Under the pieces are notes generated by a model. That model saw only the letters and a list, made by a program, of their open reading frames with translations, did not search any database and had not been told where the DNA came from. A stretch of DNA of 64,000 nucleotides from Streptomyces sp. NBC_01294. GTDB lineage: Bacteria > Actinomycetota > Actinomycetes > Streptomycetales > Streptomycetaceae. Location: the NCBI RefSeq assembly GCF_035917235.1, contig NZ_CP108423.1, positions 3,537,001 to 3,601,000 of the forward strand, written 5' to 3'. This document shows, piece by piece, positions 10,228 to 19,149 of this stretch. Positions within the stretch are counted from its first letter, which is position 1. Every line of letters starts with the position of its first letter. A program made the translations under genes and the position numbers.

Positions 10228-10363
10228 GGTGTCTCCTCCGGGCGCGGTGGCCGGTAATTGTCGTCGAAGGACGGTATCTCCGTCGTCGGCCCGTGCCGGT
10301 GGCTTTCCCGGAATTCGGTGTTTCGCGGCGAAGCCCGTGCGTATGGGTGCCGCGCCGTTTCCC

Positions 10364-10533
10364 GGGGCTCCGCCCCAGACCCCGCGCCTCAAACGCCGGC
10401 GAGGCTGAAACAGCGGGGCTCCGACCCGGACCGCGTGGCGGAGCCCTGACGCCGGCGAGGCCGAAAGTGCAGGGCTCCGCCCGGATCCCGGGGCGCCTCT
10501 GACGCCGGCGAGGCTGAAACAGCGGGGCTCCGG
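10364..10533 (+). repeat. REP-like GC-rich intergenic repeat, three copies
   Basis: Three copies of a unit built on CGCCGGCGAGGCTGAAA followed by a GGGGCTCCG hairpin (about 10364-10423, 10445-10479, 10498-10533). The same core recurs at 20769, 36929, 48590 and 50430. Each unit can fold as GGGGC-TCC-GCCCC plus GCCTC...GAGGC. It fills most of the gene-free 321-bp gap between the DUF397 and lyase genes. Confidence 0.75.
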
Positions 10534-10548
10534 GCCGGGTCCCGTGCC

Positions 10549-11700
10549 TCAGGCGTCGGTGGGGCTGGGGTCGAGGCGGGTCACGAAGTCCGCTACTGCC
10601 TGCGACACGTCGGAGGCGGTCCAGGACAGGCCCGGCTCGGTGATCTCGACTTCCGTCACCGCGAGGCCCGGCGGCCCGTCGGGGGACCACCGGCGGAACA
10701 GGACCGTCCCCGTCTCCTCCGCCTGCCGCAGACCCGCCTCCGTCAGGCGGTCCGCGTCGTACGGCAGCCACACCTGGAACTGGTGCGTGTGCGGCTCCTC
10801 CGGGTGGATCCGGGCCCACGGCACCGCCGACCGCGCGAACGCCGAGCTCAGCGCCCCGGCCACCACCCGCGCCTGGGCCACGTACGACGGCAGCCGGGGC
10901 AGCTCCCGCTCCAGCCCGGCCAGCGCGGACAGGGCCTGCGGGAACTGCCGGAAGATCTGGCCCCCGTACCGGTGGCGCCAGACCCGGGTCTCCTCCACGA
11001 AGTCCCGCGACCCCGCCAGGGCCGCACCGCTCAGGCCCCCGAGCGACTTGTAGAAGGACACGTACACCGAGTCCGCGAGCCCCGCGATCTCCGGCAGCGG
11101 GCGTCCGAAGTGGACGGTGGACTCCCACAGCCGGGCCCCGTCGAAGTGGACCACCGCCTCCCGCTCGCGGGCCGCGTCGACCAGCGCCTCCAGCTCCTCC
11201 CAGGTCGGCAGGAGGAAGCCCGCGTCCCGCAGGGGCAGCTCCAGCATCAGCGTGCCGAAGGGCTCCCGGAGCGAGGCGACCTCCGCGGGCGACGGCTGGC
11301 GCGCCTCCGTCGTCGGGTGCACCACCCGCAGCCCGGAGACGGTGGACAGCGCCTCGCCCTCCCACCGCTCCGGATGGCTCATCGGGTGCAGGGCCACCAC
11401 CGGGTTCCCGGTCCTCGCCGCCCAGCACCGCAGCGCGATCTGCTGCGCCATCGTCCCGCTGGGGAAGAAGGCCGCGTCCTGCGTGCCCAGCAGTTCCGCG
11501 ACCCGGCGCTCCAGGGCCGCGACGACCCCGTCGCCGTACACGTCGGCCGGTCCGTCCATGTCGTACGGGGCCTCGGAGAGCGAGGCCAGCAGCTCCCCCA
11601 CCGTCGGCTCCAGCAGGCTGCGGGACAGTCTGCGCCCCGCCCCTCGCCAGGCCGCGACCAGCCGCTCCGTACGTTCCGTTTCCTCGCTGTCGTCACTCAT
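10549..11700 (-). CDS. PLP-dependent beta-eliminating lyase / threonine-aldolase family
   Basis: 383 aa from the ATG at 11700 (MSDDSEETER). Fold-type I PLP enzyme: FPSGTMAQQIALR near residue 90, VHFDGARLWES with the PLP-ring Asp near residue 190, and YVSFYKSLGGLSGAALAG holding the Schiff-base lysine (YKSLGG) near residue 222. These are the landmarks of L-threonine aldolases and related lyases, which cleave beta-hydroxy amino acids to glycine and an aldehyde. The exact substrate cannot be read. It is divergent from the panC operon across 111 bp. Confidence 0.75.
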   Translation of the reverse strand: MSDDSEETERTERLVAAWRGAGRRLSRSLLEPTVGELLASLSEAPYDMDGPADVYGDGVVAALERRVAELLGTQDAAFFPSGTMAQQIALRCWAARTGNPVVALHPMSHPERWEGEALSTVSGLRVVHPTTEARQPSPAEVASLREPFGTLMLELPLRDAGFLLPTWEELEALVDAAREREAVVHFDGARLWESTVHFGRPLPEIAGLADSVYVSFYKSLGGLSGAALAGSRDFVEETRVWRHRYGGQIFRQFPQALSALAGLERELPRLPSYVAQARVVAGALSSAFARSAVPWARIHPEEPHTHQFQVWLPYDADRLTEAGLRQAEETGTVLFRRWSPDGPPGLAVTEVEITEPGLSWTASDVSQAVADFVTRLDPSPTDA

Positions 11701-11811
11701 AGAGCCCGATCCTCGTCCCCGTCGTCGCCGTTCGGCCAATGGCCCCAGGAGCTAGCATGGCGGCGTATCGTCCGGTACCCCCCGCGGACTGGAACGGAAG
11801 GCCCTCCCCGC

Positions 11812-12723
11812 GTGAATCCATCACAGCAGCCACGCCCTGCCCGCCTCGCCGTCGGCGTCGTCGGAGCCGGGCGCGTCGGCCCCGCGCTGGCCCGCGCGCT
11901 CCAGCAGGCCGGGCACCGGCCCGTCGCCGTCTCCGGCGTCTCGGACGCATCCGTGCGCCGCGCCGCGCGGATGCTGCCCGACGTGCCGCTCGTACCGCCC
12001 GCGCAGGTGCTGGAACGGGCCGACCTGGTCCTGCTCACCGTCCCCGACGACGCGCTGCCGTCCCTCGTGGAGGGCCTCGCCGAGACCGGCGCGATCCGGC
12101 CCGGCCAGCTCCTCGTGCACACCTCCGGCCGGTACGGGACCGCCGTGCTCGACCCGGCGCGCCGCGCGGGCGCGCTGCCGCTGGCCCTGCACCCGGCGAT
12201 GACCTTCACCGGTACCGAGGTCGACGTGCAGCGGCTGGCCGGCTGCTCCTTCGGCGTCACCGCCCCCCAGGAGCTGCGCCTCGCCGCCGAGGCCCTGGTC
12301 ATCGAGATGGGCGGGGAGCCCGAGTGGATCGCGGAGGAGAACCGTCCGCTCTACCACGCGGCCCTCGCGCTCGGTGCGAACCACCTGGTCACGCTGGTCG
12401 CCCAGTCGATGGAGCTGCTGGCCAAGGCAGGCGTCGAACACCCCGACCGGATGCTCGGCCCGCTGCTCGGCGCGGCCCTCGACAACGCCCTGCGCTCCGG
12501 GGACGCCGCCCTGACCGGGCCGGTGGCCCGCGGCGACGCCGGCACGGTCGCCGCGCACGTCTCGGAACTGCGCAAGCACGCGCCCGGCACCGTCGCCGGA
12601 TACCTGGCGATGGCCCGCACCACCGCCGACCGGGCCCTCGCGCACGGCCTGCTCAAGCCCGAACTCGCCGAGGACCTGCTCGGCGTGCTCGCCGACACGG
12701 ACGCCGACGGGGGCACCCAGTGA
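11812..12723 (+). CDS. Rossmann-fold DUF2520 oxidoreductase-like protein
   Basis: 303 aa from GTG ([15 protein letters not shown]); the much longer open frame upstream is antisense to the lyase and not coding. The N-terminal Rossmann motif is [17 protein letters not shown]; then come [28 protein letters not shown], and a helical C-terminal DUF2520 domain with [16 protein letters not shown]. It resembles ketopantoate-reductase/F420-oxidoreductase-like dehydrogenases and is first in an operon with panC, overlapping it by four bases (GTGA). A role as ketopantoate reductase (PanE function) is attractive but only inferred. Confidence 0.75.
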   Translation: MNPSQQPRPARLAVGVVGAGRVGPALARALQQAGHRPVAVSGVSDASVRRAARMLPDVPLVPPAQVLERADLVLLTVPDDALPSLVEGLAETGAIRPGQLLVHTSGRYGTAVLDPARRAGALPLALHPAMTFTGTEVDVQRLAGCSFGVTAPQELRLAAEALVIEMGGEPEWIAEENRPLYHAALALGANHLVTLVAQSMELLAKAGVEHPDRMLGPLLGAALDNALRSGDAALTGPVARGDAGTVAAHVSELRKHAPGTVAGYLAMARTTADRALAHGLLKPELAEDLLGVLADTDADGGTQ

Positions 12724-13709
12724 CCGAGCTGCTGCACACCGCCGACGAGCTGCACCGGCTGCCGCGGACCGGCCGGCGGGCCGTGGTGATGACCATGGGC
12801 GCCCTCCACGACGGCCACGCCACCCTGGTCCGCACCGCCCGCGAGCAGGCCGGACCCGGGGGACAGGTCGTCGTCACCGTCTTCGTCAACCCCCTTCAGT
12901 TCGGGGCGAACGAGGACCTCGACCGCTACCCCCGAACCCTCGACGCCGACCTCGCAATCGCCGAAGAGGCGGGCGCCGACGCGGTGTTCGCCCCCGCCGT
13001 CGACGAGGTCTACCCGGGCGGCGACCCGCAGGTGCGGATCAGCGCCGGCCCGATGGGCGAGCGCCTCGAAGGGGCCACCCGCCCCGGCCACTTCGACGGG
13101 ATGCTGACCGTCGTCGCCAAGCTGCTCCACCTGACCCGTCCCGACCTGGCCCTCTTCGGCCAGAAGGACGCGCAGCAACTCGCCCTGATCCGGCGGATGG
13201 TGACCGACCTGAACTTCCCCGTGGAGGTGGTCGGCGTCCCGACCGTCCGCGAGGAGGACGGGCTCGCCCTGTCGTCCCGCAACCGCTACCTCTCCCCCAC
13301 CGAGCGGCACACCGCGCTCGCCCTGTCCCGCGCCCTGTTCGCCGGGCAGGACCGGCTCGCCGCGCAGGCGGCGCTGCGCGCCCGCGCCGAGGCCGCCCCG
13401 GCCAGCGACGAGCGGGCCACCGCCCTGGCCCGGCTGGGCGAGATCCGCGCCTCCGCCGACGCGCACGCCGTCTCGGCGGCGCGGGCCGAGCTGCCGGACG
13501 CCGTACGGGCCGCCGCGCTGCACGTCCTGGAGGAGGCGGGCCGCCACGAGCCGCCGCTCGTGCTGGACTACCTGGCGCTCGTGGACCCGCAGGACTTCAC
13601 CGAGGCCGGTCCCGGCTTCAGCGGGCAGGCCGTGCTGGCCGTCGCCGCGAAGGTCGGAGCGACCCGCCTGATCGACAACATCCCATTGGAATTCGGAGCA
13701 CACTCGTGA
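12720..13709 (+). CDS. panC: Pantothenate synthetase
   Basis: 329 aa. It joins pantoate and beta-alanine with ATP to give pantothenate. It shows the HIGH-like [11 protein letters not shown] near residue 20, [40 protein letters not shown], and the KMSKS-like [11 protein letters not shown]. The GTG start overlaps the previous stop by four bases and its stop overlaps nadB the same way, so the order is translationally coupled. It is somewhat longer than the E. coli enzyme because of an Ala-rich insert near residues 215-240. panB and panD are not in view. Confidence 0.95.
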   Translation: MTELLHTADELHRLPRTGRRAVVMTMGALHDGHATLVRTAREQAGPGGQVVVTVFVNPLQFGANEDLDRYPRTLDADLAIAEEAGADAVFAPAVDEVYPGGDPQVRISAGPMGERLEGATRPGHFDGMLTVVAKLLHLTRPDLALFGQKDAQQLALIRRMVTDLNFPVEVVGVPTVREEDGLALSSRNRYLSPTERHTALALSRALFAGQDRLAAQAALRARAEAAPASDERATALARLGEIRASADAHAVSAARAELPDAVRAAALHVLEEAGRHEPPLVLDYLALVDPQDFTEAGPGFSGQAVLAVAAKVGATRLIDNIPLEFGAHS

Positions 13710-15466
13710 GCACCCCAGGCAGAGGCCCCGCAGGAAGCGACGGCGGAGACACGGCCGCGGGCACCGGCATACGGCTGCACGCTCCGGCCCCCGGCTGGTC
13801 CCTCGACGCCGACGTCGTGGTCGTCGGTTCCGGCGTGGCGGGCCTGACCACCGCGCTGCGCTGCGCCGCCGCGGGCCGCCGTACCGTCGTGGTCACCAAG
13901 GCCCGGCTCGACGACGGCTCCACCCGCTGGGCCCAGGGCGGCATCGCCGCGGCCCTCGGCGACGGCGACACCCCGGAGCAGCACCTCGACGACACGCTGG
14001 TCGCGGGCGCGGGCCTGTGCGACGAGGAGGCCGTACGGCTGCTCGTCACCGAAGGCCCGGACGCGGTACGGCGGTTGATGGCCGCCGGCGCGGTCTTCGA
14101 CACCTCCGCCGAGACCGGCGAGATAGAACTGACCCGCGAGGGCGGCCACCACCGCCGCCGGATCGCGCACGCGGGCGGCGACGCCACCGGTGCCGAGATC
14201 TCGCGGGCGCTCGTCGAGGCCGTCCAGGCCGCGGGCATCGAGACCGTCGAGAACGCGCTCGTACTGGACCTGCTCCAGGACGCGCAGGGCCGTACGGCCG
14301 GTGTCACGCTGCACGTCATGGGCGAGGGCCAGCACGACGGCGTCGGCGCCGTCCACGCGCCCGCCGTGATCCTCGCGACCGGCGGCATGGGCCAGGTCTT
14401 CTCCGCCACCACCAACCCGTCGGTGTCCACCGGCGACGGCGTGGCGCTCGCGCTGCGCGCCGGCGCGGAGGTCTCCGACCTCGAATTCGTGCAGTTCCAC
14501 CCGACGGTGCTCTTCCTCGGCCCGGAGGCCGAGGGGCAGCAGCCGCTGGTGTCGGAGGCGGTCCGGGGCGAGGGCGCGTACCTCGTCGACGGGGACGGCG
14601 TCCGCTTCATGGTCGGCCAGCACGAGCTCGCCGAGCTGGCCCCGCGCGACATCGTCGCCAAGGGCATCATGCGCCGCATGCAGGAGCAGGGCGCGCAGCA
14701 CATGTACCTGGACGCCCGGCACTTCGGCGCGCAGATGTGGGAGCAGCGGTTCCCGACCATCCTCGCCGCCTGCCGGGCCCACGGCATCGACCCGGTGACC
14801 GAGCCCATCCCGGTGGCGCCCGCCGCGCACTACGCGTCCGGCGGCGTACGGACCGACCTGCACGGGCGGACCACCGTCCGCGGCCTGTACGCCTGCGGCG
14901 AGGTCGCCTGCACCGGTGTGCACGGCGCGAACCGGCTCGCCTCCAACTCGCTGCTGGAGGGCCTGGTCTTCGCCGAGCGGATCGCCGACGACATCGCCAC
15001 GCAGCGCTACGGCGGCAACGGCCCGGTCGTCCCGGTCCCCGCGACCGGCCCGCTGCAGCCCGCCGAGGCCCGGCACGAGATCCAGCGGATCATGACGGAC
15101 GGCGCGGGCGTCCTGCGCTCCGCCGCATCGCTGGCCACCGCGGCCGAGGCCCTCGAAGCGCTGTACGCCACCGCCCTGAACGAGCTGGACGCGCACGGCA
15201 AGACCGCCGAGCCGGGCGTGGACACCTGGGAGGCCACGAACCTGCTGTGCGTGGCACGGGTCCTGGTCGCCGCCGCGCAGCGGCGCGAGGAGACCCGCGG
15301 CTGCCACTGGCGCGAGGACCACCCGGACCGGGACGATGCCGACTGGCGCCGCCATCTCGTCGTGCGGCTCTCGGCGACCGAGAAGCGGGCCCTGGTCGTC
15401 ATCCCCACCGACTCCGCGGACTTCCCGTCCGTGCACCCCCTGAGCACCCCGAGCCTGGAGCAGTGA
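13706..15466 (+). CDS. nadB: L-aspartate oxidase
   Basis: 586 aa. It is an FAD enzyme oxidising aspartate to iminoaspartate, the first step of de novo NAD synthesis. The FAD motif is [18 protein letters not shown] near residues 34-51. [14 protein letters not shown] follows, then [17 protein letters not shown] and EFVQFHPT. The covalent-type landmark [23 protein letters not shown] marks the succinate-dehydrogenase/aspartate-oxidase family. It overlaps panC by four bases and nadC begins two bases later. The quinolinate synthase gene nadA, which uses the product, is not in this operon. Confidence 0.95.
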   Translation: MSTPGRGPAGSDGGDTAAGTGIRLHAPAPGWSLDADVVVVGSGVAGLTTALRCAAAGRRTVVVTKARLDDGSTRWAQGGIAAALGDGDTPEQHLDDTLVAGAGLCDEEAVRLLVTEGPDAVRRLMAAGAVFDTSAETGEIELTREGGHHRRRIAHAGGDATGAEISRALVEAVQAAGIETVENALVLDLLQDAQGRTAGVTLHVMGEGQHDGVGAVHAPAVILATGGMGQVFSATTNPSVSTGDGVALALRAGAEVSDLEFVQFHPTVLFLGPEAEGQQPLVSEAVRGEGAYLVDGDGVRFMVGQHELAELAPRDIVAKGIMRRMQEQGAQHMYLDARHFGAQMWEQRFPTILAACRAHGIDPVTEPIPVAPAAHYASGGVRTDLHGRTTVRGLYACGEVACTGVHGANRLASNSLLEGLVFAERIADDIATQRYGGNGPVVPVPATGPLQPAEARHEIQRIMTDGAGVLRSAASLATAAEALEALYATALNELDAHGKTAEPGVDTWEATNLLCVARVLVAAAQRREETRGCHWREDHPDRDDADWRRHLVVRLSATEKRALVVIPTDSADFPSVHPLSTPSLEQ

Positions 15467-15468
15467 CC

Positions 15469-16437
15469 GTGAGCACCCCCGAACTTCCCCTGATCGACCA
15501 GAACGACGGCGGCTGCGGCGACGACTGCGCCTGCGGCGACGGCGAGGAGAGCGGCCTCGACCCGGCGCTCGCCCAGCTGCTCGCGGACGCGGGTCTGGAC
15601 CCCATCGAGGTCGAGGACATCGCCCACATGGCGCTCTCCGAGGACCTGGACGGCGGCGTGGACGTCACCACCGTCGCCACCGTGCCCGAGGAGGCCGAGG
15701 CGATCGCCGACTTCGTCGCCCGCGAGGACGGCGTCGTGGCCGGTCTGCGCATCGCCGAGGCCGTGTTCTCCGTGGTCTGCACGGAGGCCTTCGAGGTGGA
15801 GCGGCACGCGGAGGACGGCGACACCGTCGAGGCCGGGCAGCTGCTGCTGTCGGTGCGCTCGCGCACCCGCGACCTGCTCACGGCGGAGCGCAGCGCGCTG
15901 AACATCATGTGCCGGCTGTCCGGCATCGCGACCGCCACCCGCCGCTGGGCGGACGTGCTGGACGGCACGAAGGCCAAGGTCCGCGACACCCGCAAGACCA
16001 CGCCGGGCCTGCGCGCGCTGGAGAAGTACGCGGTGCGCTGCGGCGGCGGCGTCAACCACCGGATGTCGCTCTCGGACGCCGCGCTGGTCAAGGACAACCA
16101 CGTGGTGGCGGCGGGCGGTGTCGCGCAGGCCTTCAAGGCCGTGCGCGAGGCCTTCCCGGAGGTCCCGATCGAGGTCGAGGTCGACACCCTGGAGCAGGTC
16201 GGCGAGGTCCTGGAGGCGGGCGCCGACCTGATCCTGCTGGACAACTTCACGGTCGAGCAGACCGCGCAGGCCGTGGCCCTGGTGGCCGGCCGCGCGGTGC
16301 TGGAGTCCTCCGGCCGCCTCACCCTGGACACGGCGCGCGCGTACGCGGAGACCGGCGTGGACTACCTGGCGGTCGGCGCGCTGACCCACTCCTCGCCGAT
16401 CCTGGACATCGGGCTCGATCTGCGCGAGGCGGTGTAA
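15469..16437 (+). CDS. nadC: Nicotinate-nucleotide pyrophosphorylase
   Basis: 322 aa from the GTG at 15469; GGAG lies eight bases ahead of it, whereas the alternative GTG at 15463 is only two bases away. It converts quinolinate and PRPP to nicotinate mononucleotide. Landmarks are DVTTVATVP, the RSALNIMCRLSGIAT block, DTRKTTPGLRALEKYAV, NHRMSLSDAALVKDNH and ILLDNF. An unusual N-terminal extension of about 25 residues carries NDGGCGDDCACGDGEE, with three cysteines close together, which the catalytic fold does not need. Confidence 0.95.
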   Translation: MSTPELPLIDQNDGGCGDDCACGDGEESGLDPALAQLLADAGLDPIEVEDIAHMALSEDLDGGVDVTTVATVPEEAEAIADFVAREDGVVAGLRIAEAVFSVVCTEAFEVERHAEDGDTVEAGQLLLSVRSRTRDLLTAERSALNIMCRLSGIATATRRWADVLDGTKAKVRDTRKTTPGLRALEKYAVRCGGGVNHRMSLSDAALVKDNHVVAAGGVAQAFKAVREAFPEVPIEVEVDTLEQVGEVLEAGADLILLDNFTVEQTAQAVALVAGRAVLESSGRLTLDTARAYAETGVDYLAVGALTHSSPILDIGLDLREAV

Positions 16438-16440
16438 CGC

Positions 16441-17250
16441 GTGCTCCTCACCATCGACGTAGGCAACACCCACACGGTCCTGGGCCTGTTCGACGGTGAC
16501 GAGATCGTCGAGCACTGGCGCATCTCGACCGACCCGCAGCGCACGGCCGACGAGATGGCCGTGCTGATGCAGGGGCTGATGGGCATGCACCCGATGCTCG
16601 GCAGCGAGCTGGGCGACGGGATCCACGGCATCGCGATCTGCTCGGCGGTGCCGTCGGTCCTCCACGAGCTGCGCGAGGTGACCCGCCGCTACTACGGCGA
16701 CGTGCCCGCGGTGATCGTGGAACCGGGCACCAAGACGGGCGTGCCGATCCTCATGGACAACCCGAAGGAGGTCGGCGCGGACCGCATCGTGAACGCGGTC
16801 GCGGTGGTCGAGCTCTACGGGGGCCCGGCGATCGTGGTCGACCTCGGTACGGCGACCACCTTCGACGCGGTGTCCGCGAAGGGCGAGTACGTGGGCGGGG
16901 TGATCTCCCCGGGCATCGAGATCTCGATGGACGCACTCGGCGTACGGGGTGCGCAGCTGCGGAAGATCGAGCTGGCGCGGCCGCGGAACGTGATCGGGAA
17001 GTCCACGGTCGAGGCGATGCAGTCGGGTGTGGTCTACGGCTTCACGGGGCAGGTCGACGGGGTCGTGGCCCGTATGGCGAAGGAGCTGGCCGGGCCGAAC
17101 GGCGACCCGGACGACATCCGGGTCATCGCCACCGGCGGGCTGGCCCCGATGGTGCTGGGCGAGTCCTCGGTGATCGACGACCACGAGCCGTGGCTGACCC
17201 TGATCGGTCTGCGACTGGTGTACGAGCGCAACGCGCCCAATTTCGCCTAG
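16441..17250 (+). CDS. coaX: Type III pantothenate kinase
   Basis: 269 aa from GTG three bases after the nadC stop. It phosphorylates pantothenate as the first step to CoA. The ASKHA-type phosphate motif is TIDVGNTHTVLGLF at residues 4-17; PKEVGADRIVNAVA, VVDLGTATTFDAVS and VIATGGLAP follow. With panC in the same operon the transcript both makes and activates pantothenate, alongside two NAD enzymes. A hairpin follows the gene. Confidence 0.95.
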   Translation: MLLTIDVGNTHTVLGLFDGDEIVEHWRISTDPQRTADEMAVLMQGLMGMHPMLGSELGDGIHGIAICSAVPSVLHELREVTRRYYGDVPAVIVEPGTKTGVPILMDNPKEVGADRIVNAVAVVELYGGPAIVVDLGTATTFDAVSAKGEYVGGVISPGIEISMDALGVRGAQLRKIELARPRNVIGKSTVEAMQSGVVYGFTGQVDGVVARMAKELAGPNGDPDDIRVIATGGLAPMVLGESSVIDDHEPWLTLIGLRLVYERNAPNFA

Positions 17251-17322
17251 GTCGTACCGGTCGTACAGGTCGCATCGGTGTGACCGGTGTGACCGGTGCG
17301 ACCAGCTCTCCTGCCGGAAGGT

Positions 17323-17356
17323 GTCCGGGTCCCCCCTCCGGGCGGCGGACCCGGAC
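17323..17356. terminator. Bidirectional terminator-like hairpin
   Basis: GTCCGGGTCC pairs with GGACCCGGAC around a 14-base loop between the ends of coaX and the convergent 17365 gene. Ahead of it, 17251-17300 holds short tandem GGT-CGTACC / GGTGTGACC-type repeats. Confidence 0.5.
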
Positions 17357-17364
17357 CCGCGCCG

Positions 17365-17574
17365 TCAGCACGCCCGGGGGCGGGTCAGGATCCTGAGCAG
17401 GGCGGCGCGCCAGGGGTGACGGGCCGGGCGGCCCTCCAGGACGGCCCGGGCCTGCTCGTACGAGCGGACCTCGCGCAGCACGGCGAGGTCGTCCCGCCCG
17501 GGCGGCGGAGGCATCGGGGCACCCTGCTGGGACGCCCGCCAGGTGTCGATGAGGTACTGCTCTATCGCGGTCAT
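17365..17574 (-). CDS. Small conserved hypothetical protein
   Basis: 69 aa from the ATG giving MTAIEQYLIDTWRASQQGA; a longer frame upstream has poor composition. It holds RDDLAVLREVRSYEQARAVLEG and ends in Arg-rich RILTRPRAC. There is no membrane segment or known motif. It stands alone between the coaX operon and the DUF5937 regulator. Confidence 0.6.
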   Translation of the reverse strand: MTAIEQYLIDTWRASQQGAPMPPPPGRDDLAVLREVRSYEQARAVLEGRPARHPWRAALLRILTRPRAC

Positions 17575-17772
17575 GCCTCCAGCCTCACCCCGTCGGCCCC
17601 GCCGCGCACGACGGTTGACGTTCCCCGTCAATCGACCGCTCCACCAGCGCCTTCGCGCCGCCCGTGATCACTCGTCCGGCGGCCGCGCCGGACCGCCAGC
17701 GGCCACTCGTACGGCGGCGCCGCACGACCGGCCCCGACGTCCCCGCCCTGCGCGCACGGACAGAATGGGCTG

Positions 17773-18897
17773 ATGAGCGTCACCATCGACATCGCCGGAC
17801 TGCCCACCGAGCGGATCACCTTCGCACCGTCCCCGCTCGCCGAGCTCTGCATGGCCCTGCACGCGCTCTCCCAGCCCGCCCATCACCCCCGGCTCACCTC
17901 CTGGACCACCGCCACCGCCGCCTCGCTCGATCCGTGTCTCGCGGACCGCCTGCTGGAGGCCGAATTCATGTGGCGGAGCTCCTTCTCCGACATCTTCATG
18001 GCCTTCGCCGGGATCCCCGGCGGAACCGGGCTGCCCGCCGCGACGCTCGCCGAGGAGCTCGACGTCCTCGACCGCCTGGACGACGAGCGGTTCGTGACGG
18101 CCGCCCTGGAGCACTGCTGGCCGGCGCTCTACGACGAGGGCGGCCACCCCTCGCCGCTGCACGACCCGGCGGCCCGGGCCAAGGCGCTGGAGGCGGCCGC
18201 CGCCCGCGGCCCCCGCCAGCTGGAGTTCTCCGTACGGCTGCTGGACGACACCGCCGGCGTACGGGTGTGGATGCGCCGGCTCCTGGAGGACTGCGACGAG
18301 GCCTTCTTCGCCGAGACGTGGCGGCGCGTCGGGGCCGGGCAGAGCGCCGACGCCCGGCACAAGACCGAGGTGCTGCGCCGCAAGGGGCTGCCGGCGGCGC
18401 TGAAGGAGGTCTCGGCGGCGCTCAGCGTCGACGAGGGCCGCACCACCATCACCGCCGACAAGATGACCCAGGGGTCGACGCGCGCGACCGACCACCGAAT
18501 AGGCACCGGTCTGGTCTTCGTGCCGACCAACTTCGGCTGGCCGCACCTGCTCGTGCTGCACGCCCCGGGCTGGCGGCCGGTGGTCCACTATCCGCTCGGC
18601 ACCCCCGAACCGGCCTCCGCGCCGGGCTCGGTGGAGCTGCTCCAGCTGCGGATGGAGGCACTGGCGCACCCGATGCGGATGAGGCTGTGCCGGAGTCTGG
18701 CCCGGGCCCCGTACACGACGAGCGAACTGGCGACCGCGTACGGGATCAGCGCGCCGGAGGTGTCACGGCATCTGGCCGTCCTGAAAAAGGCCGGTCTGAT
18801 GCATACGCGAAGGCAAGGCCGTTATGCCCAGCATCAGTTGGACCTGACCGCAGTCGCCCGCATCGGGTCGGACTTCATCGAGGGCATCCTCCGGTAG
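17773..18897 (+). CDS. DUF5937/ArsR-type winged-helix regulator
   Basis: 374 aa. The N-terminal 270 residues are a sensor-like region that I assign to DUF5937 (ITFAPSPLAELCMALHAL, GTGLVFVPTNFGWPH). The C-terminal 90 residues are an ArsR/SmtB winged helix: LAHPMRMRLCRSLARAPYTT, ELATAYGISAPEVSRHLAVLKKAGL and a wing with RRQGRYAQHQL. No metal-binding cysteine pair is seen, so the effector is probably organic or a protein. No obvious target lies directly beside it; the M28 peptidase starts 252 bp downstream. Confidence 0.75.
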   Translation: MSVTIDIAGLPTERITFAPSPLAELCMALHALSQPAHHPRLTSWTTATAASLDPCLADRLLEAEFMWRSSFSDIFMAFAGIPGGTGLPAATLAEELDVLDRLDDERFVTAALEHCWPALYDEGGHPSPLHDPAARAKALEAAAARGPRQLEFSVRLLDDTAGVRVWMRRLLEDCDEAFFAETWRRVGAGQSADARHKTEVLRRKGLPAALKEVSAALSVDEGRTTITADKMTQGSTRATDHRIGTGLVFVPTNFGWPHLLVLHAPGWRPVVHYPLGTPEPASAPGSVELLQLRMEALAHPMRMRLCRSLARAPYTTSELATAYGISAPEVSRHLAVLKKAGLMHTRRQGRYAQHQLDLTAVARIGSDFIEGILR

Positions 18898-19149
18898 GAC
18901 CAACGGGCGGGCGGATGGCCGGTTTCAACCGGTGCAGATTCACCGATATGCGGAATTCATAAACCGGAATCAGCGAAAACTCTGGCCATCGTGGCCACTT
19001 GCTGTCTAACGTGCGTCCACCGTTTCCCCACGTGACGCGCACCCCTTCTGCTTGCCCGCTCCACCCCGCTCCACCCTGATGCGCCTTGCTGTGCCTCGCT
19101 GTGCCCTGTTCCGCCCCACCCTGCTCGCCTTTGTCGTGGAAGGATTTTC

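Noticed and set aside
10783..11811. Plus-strand open frame extending the DUF2520 gene upstream
   Set aside because: It lies antisense to the PLP lyase, which has all its family motifs; the true start is the GTG at 11812.
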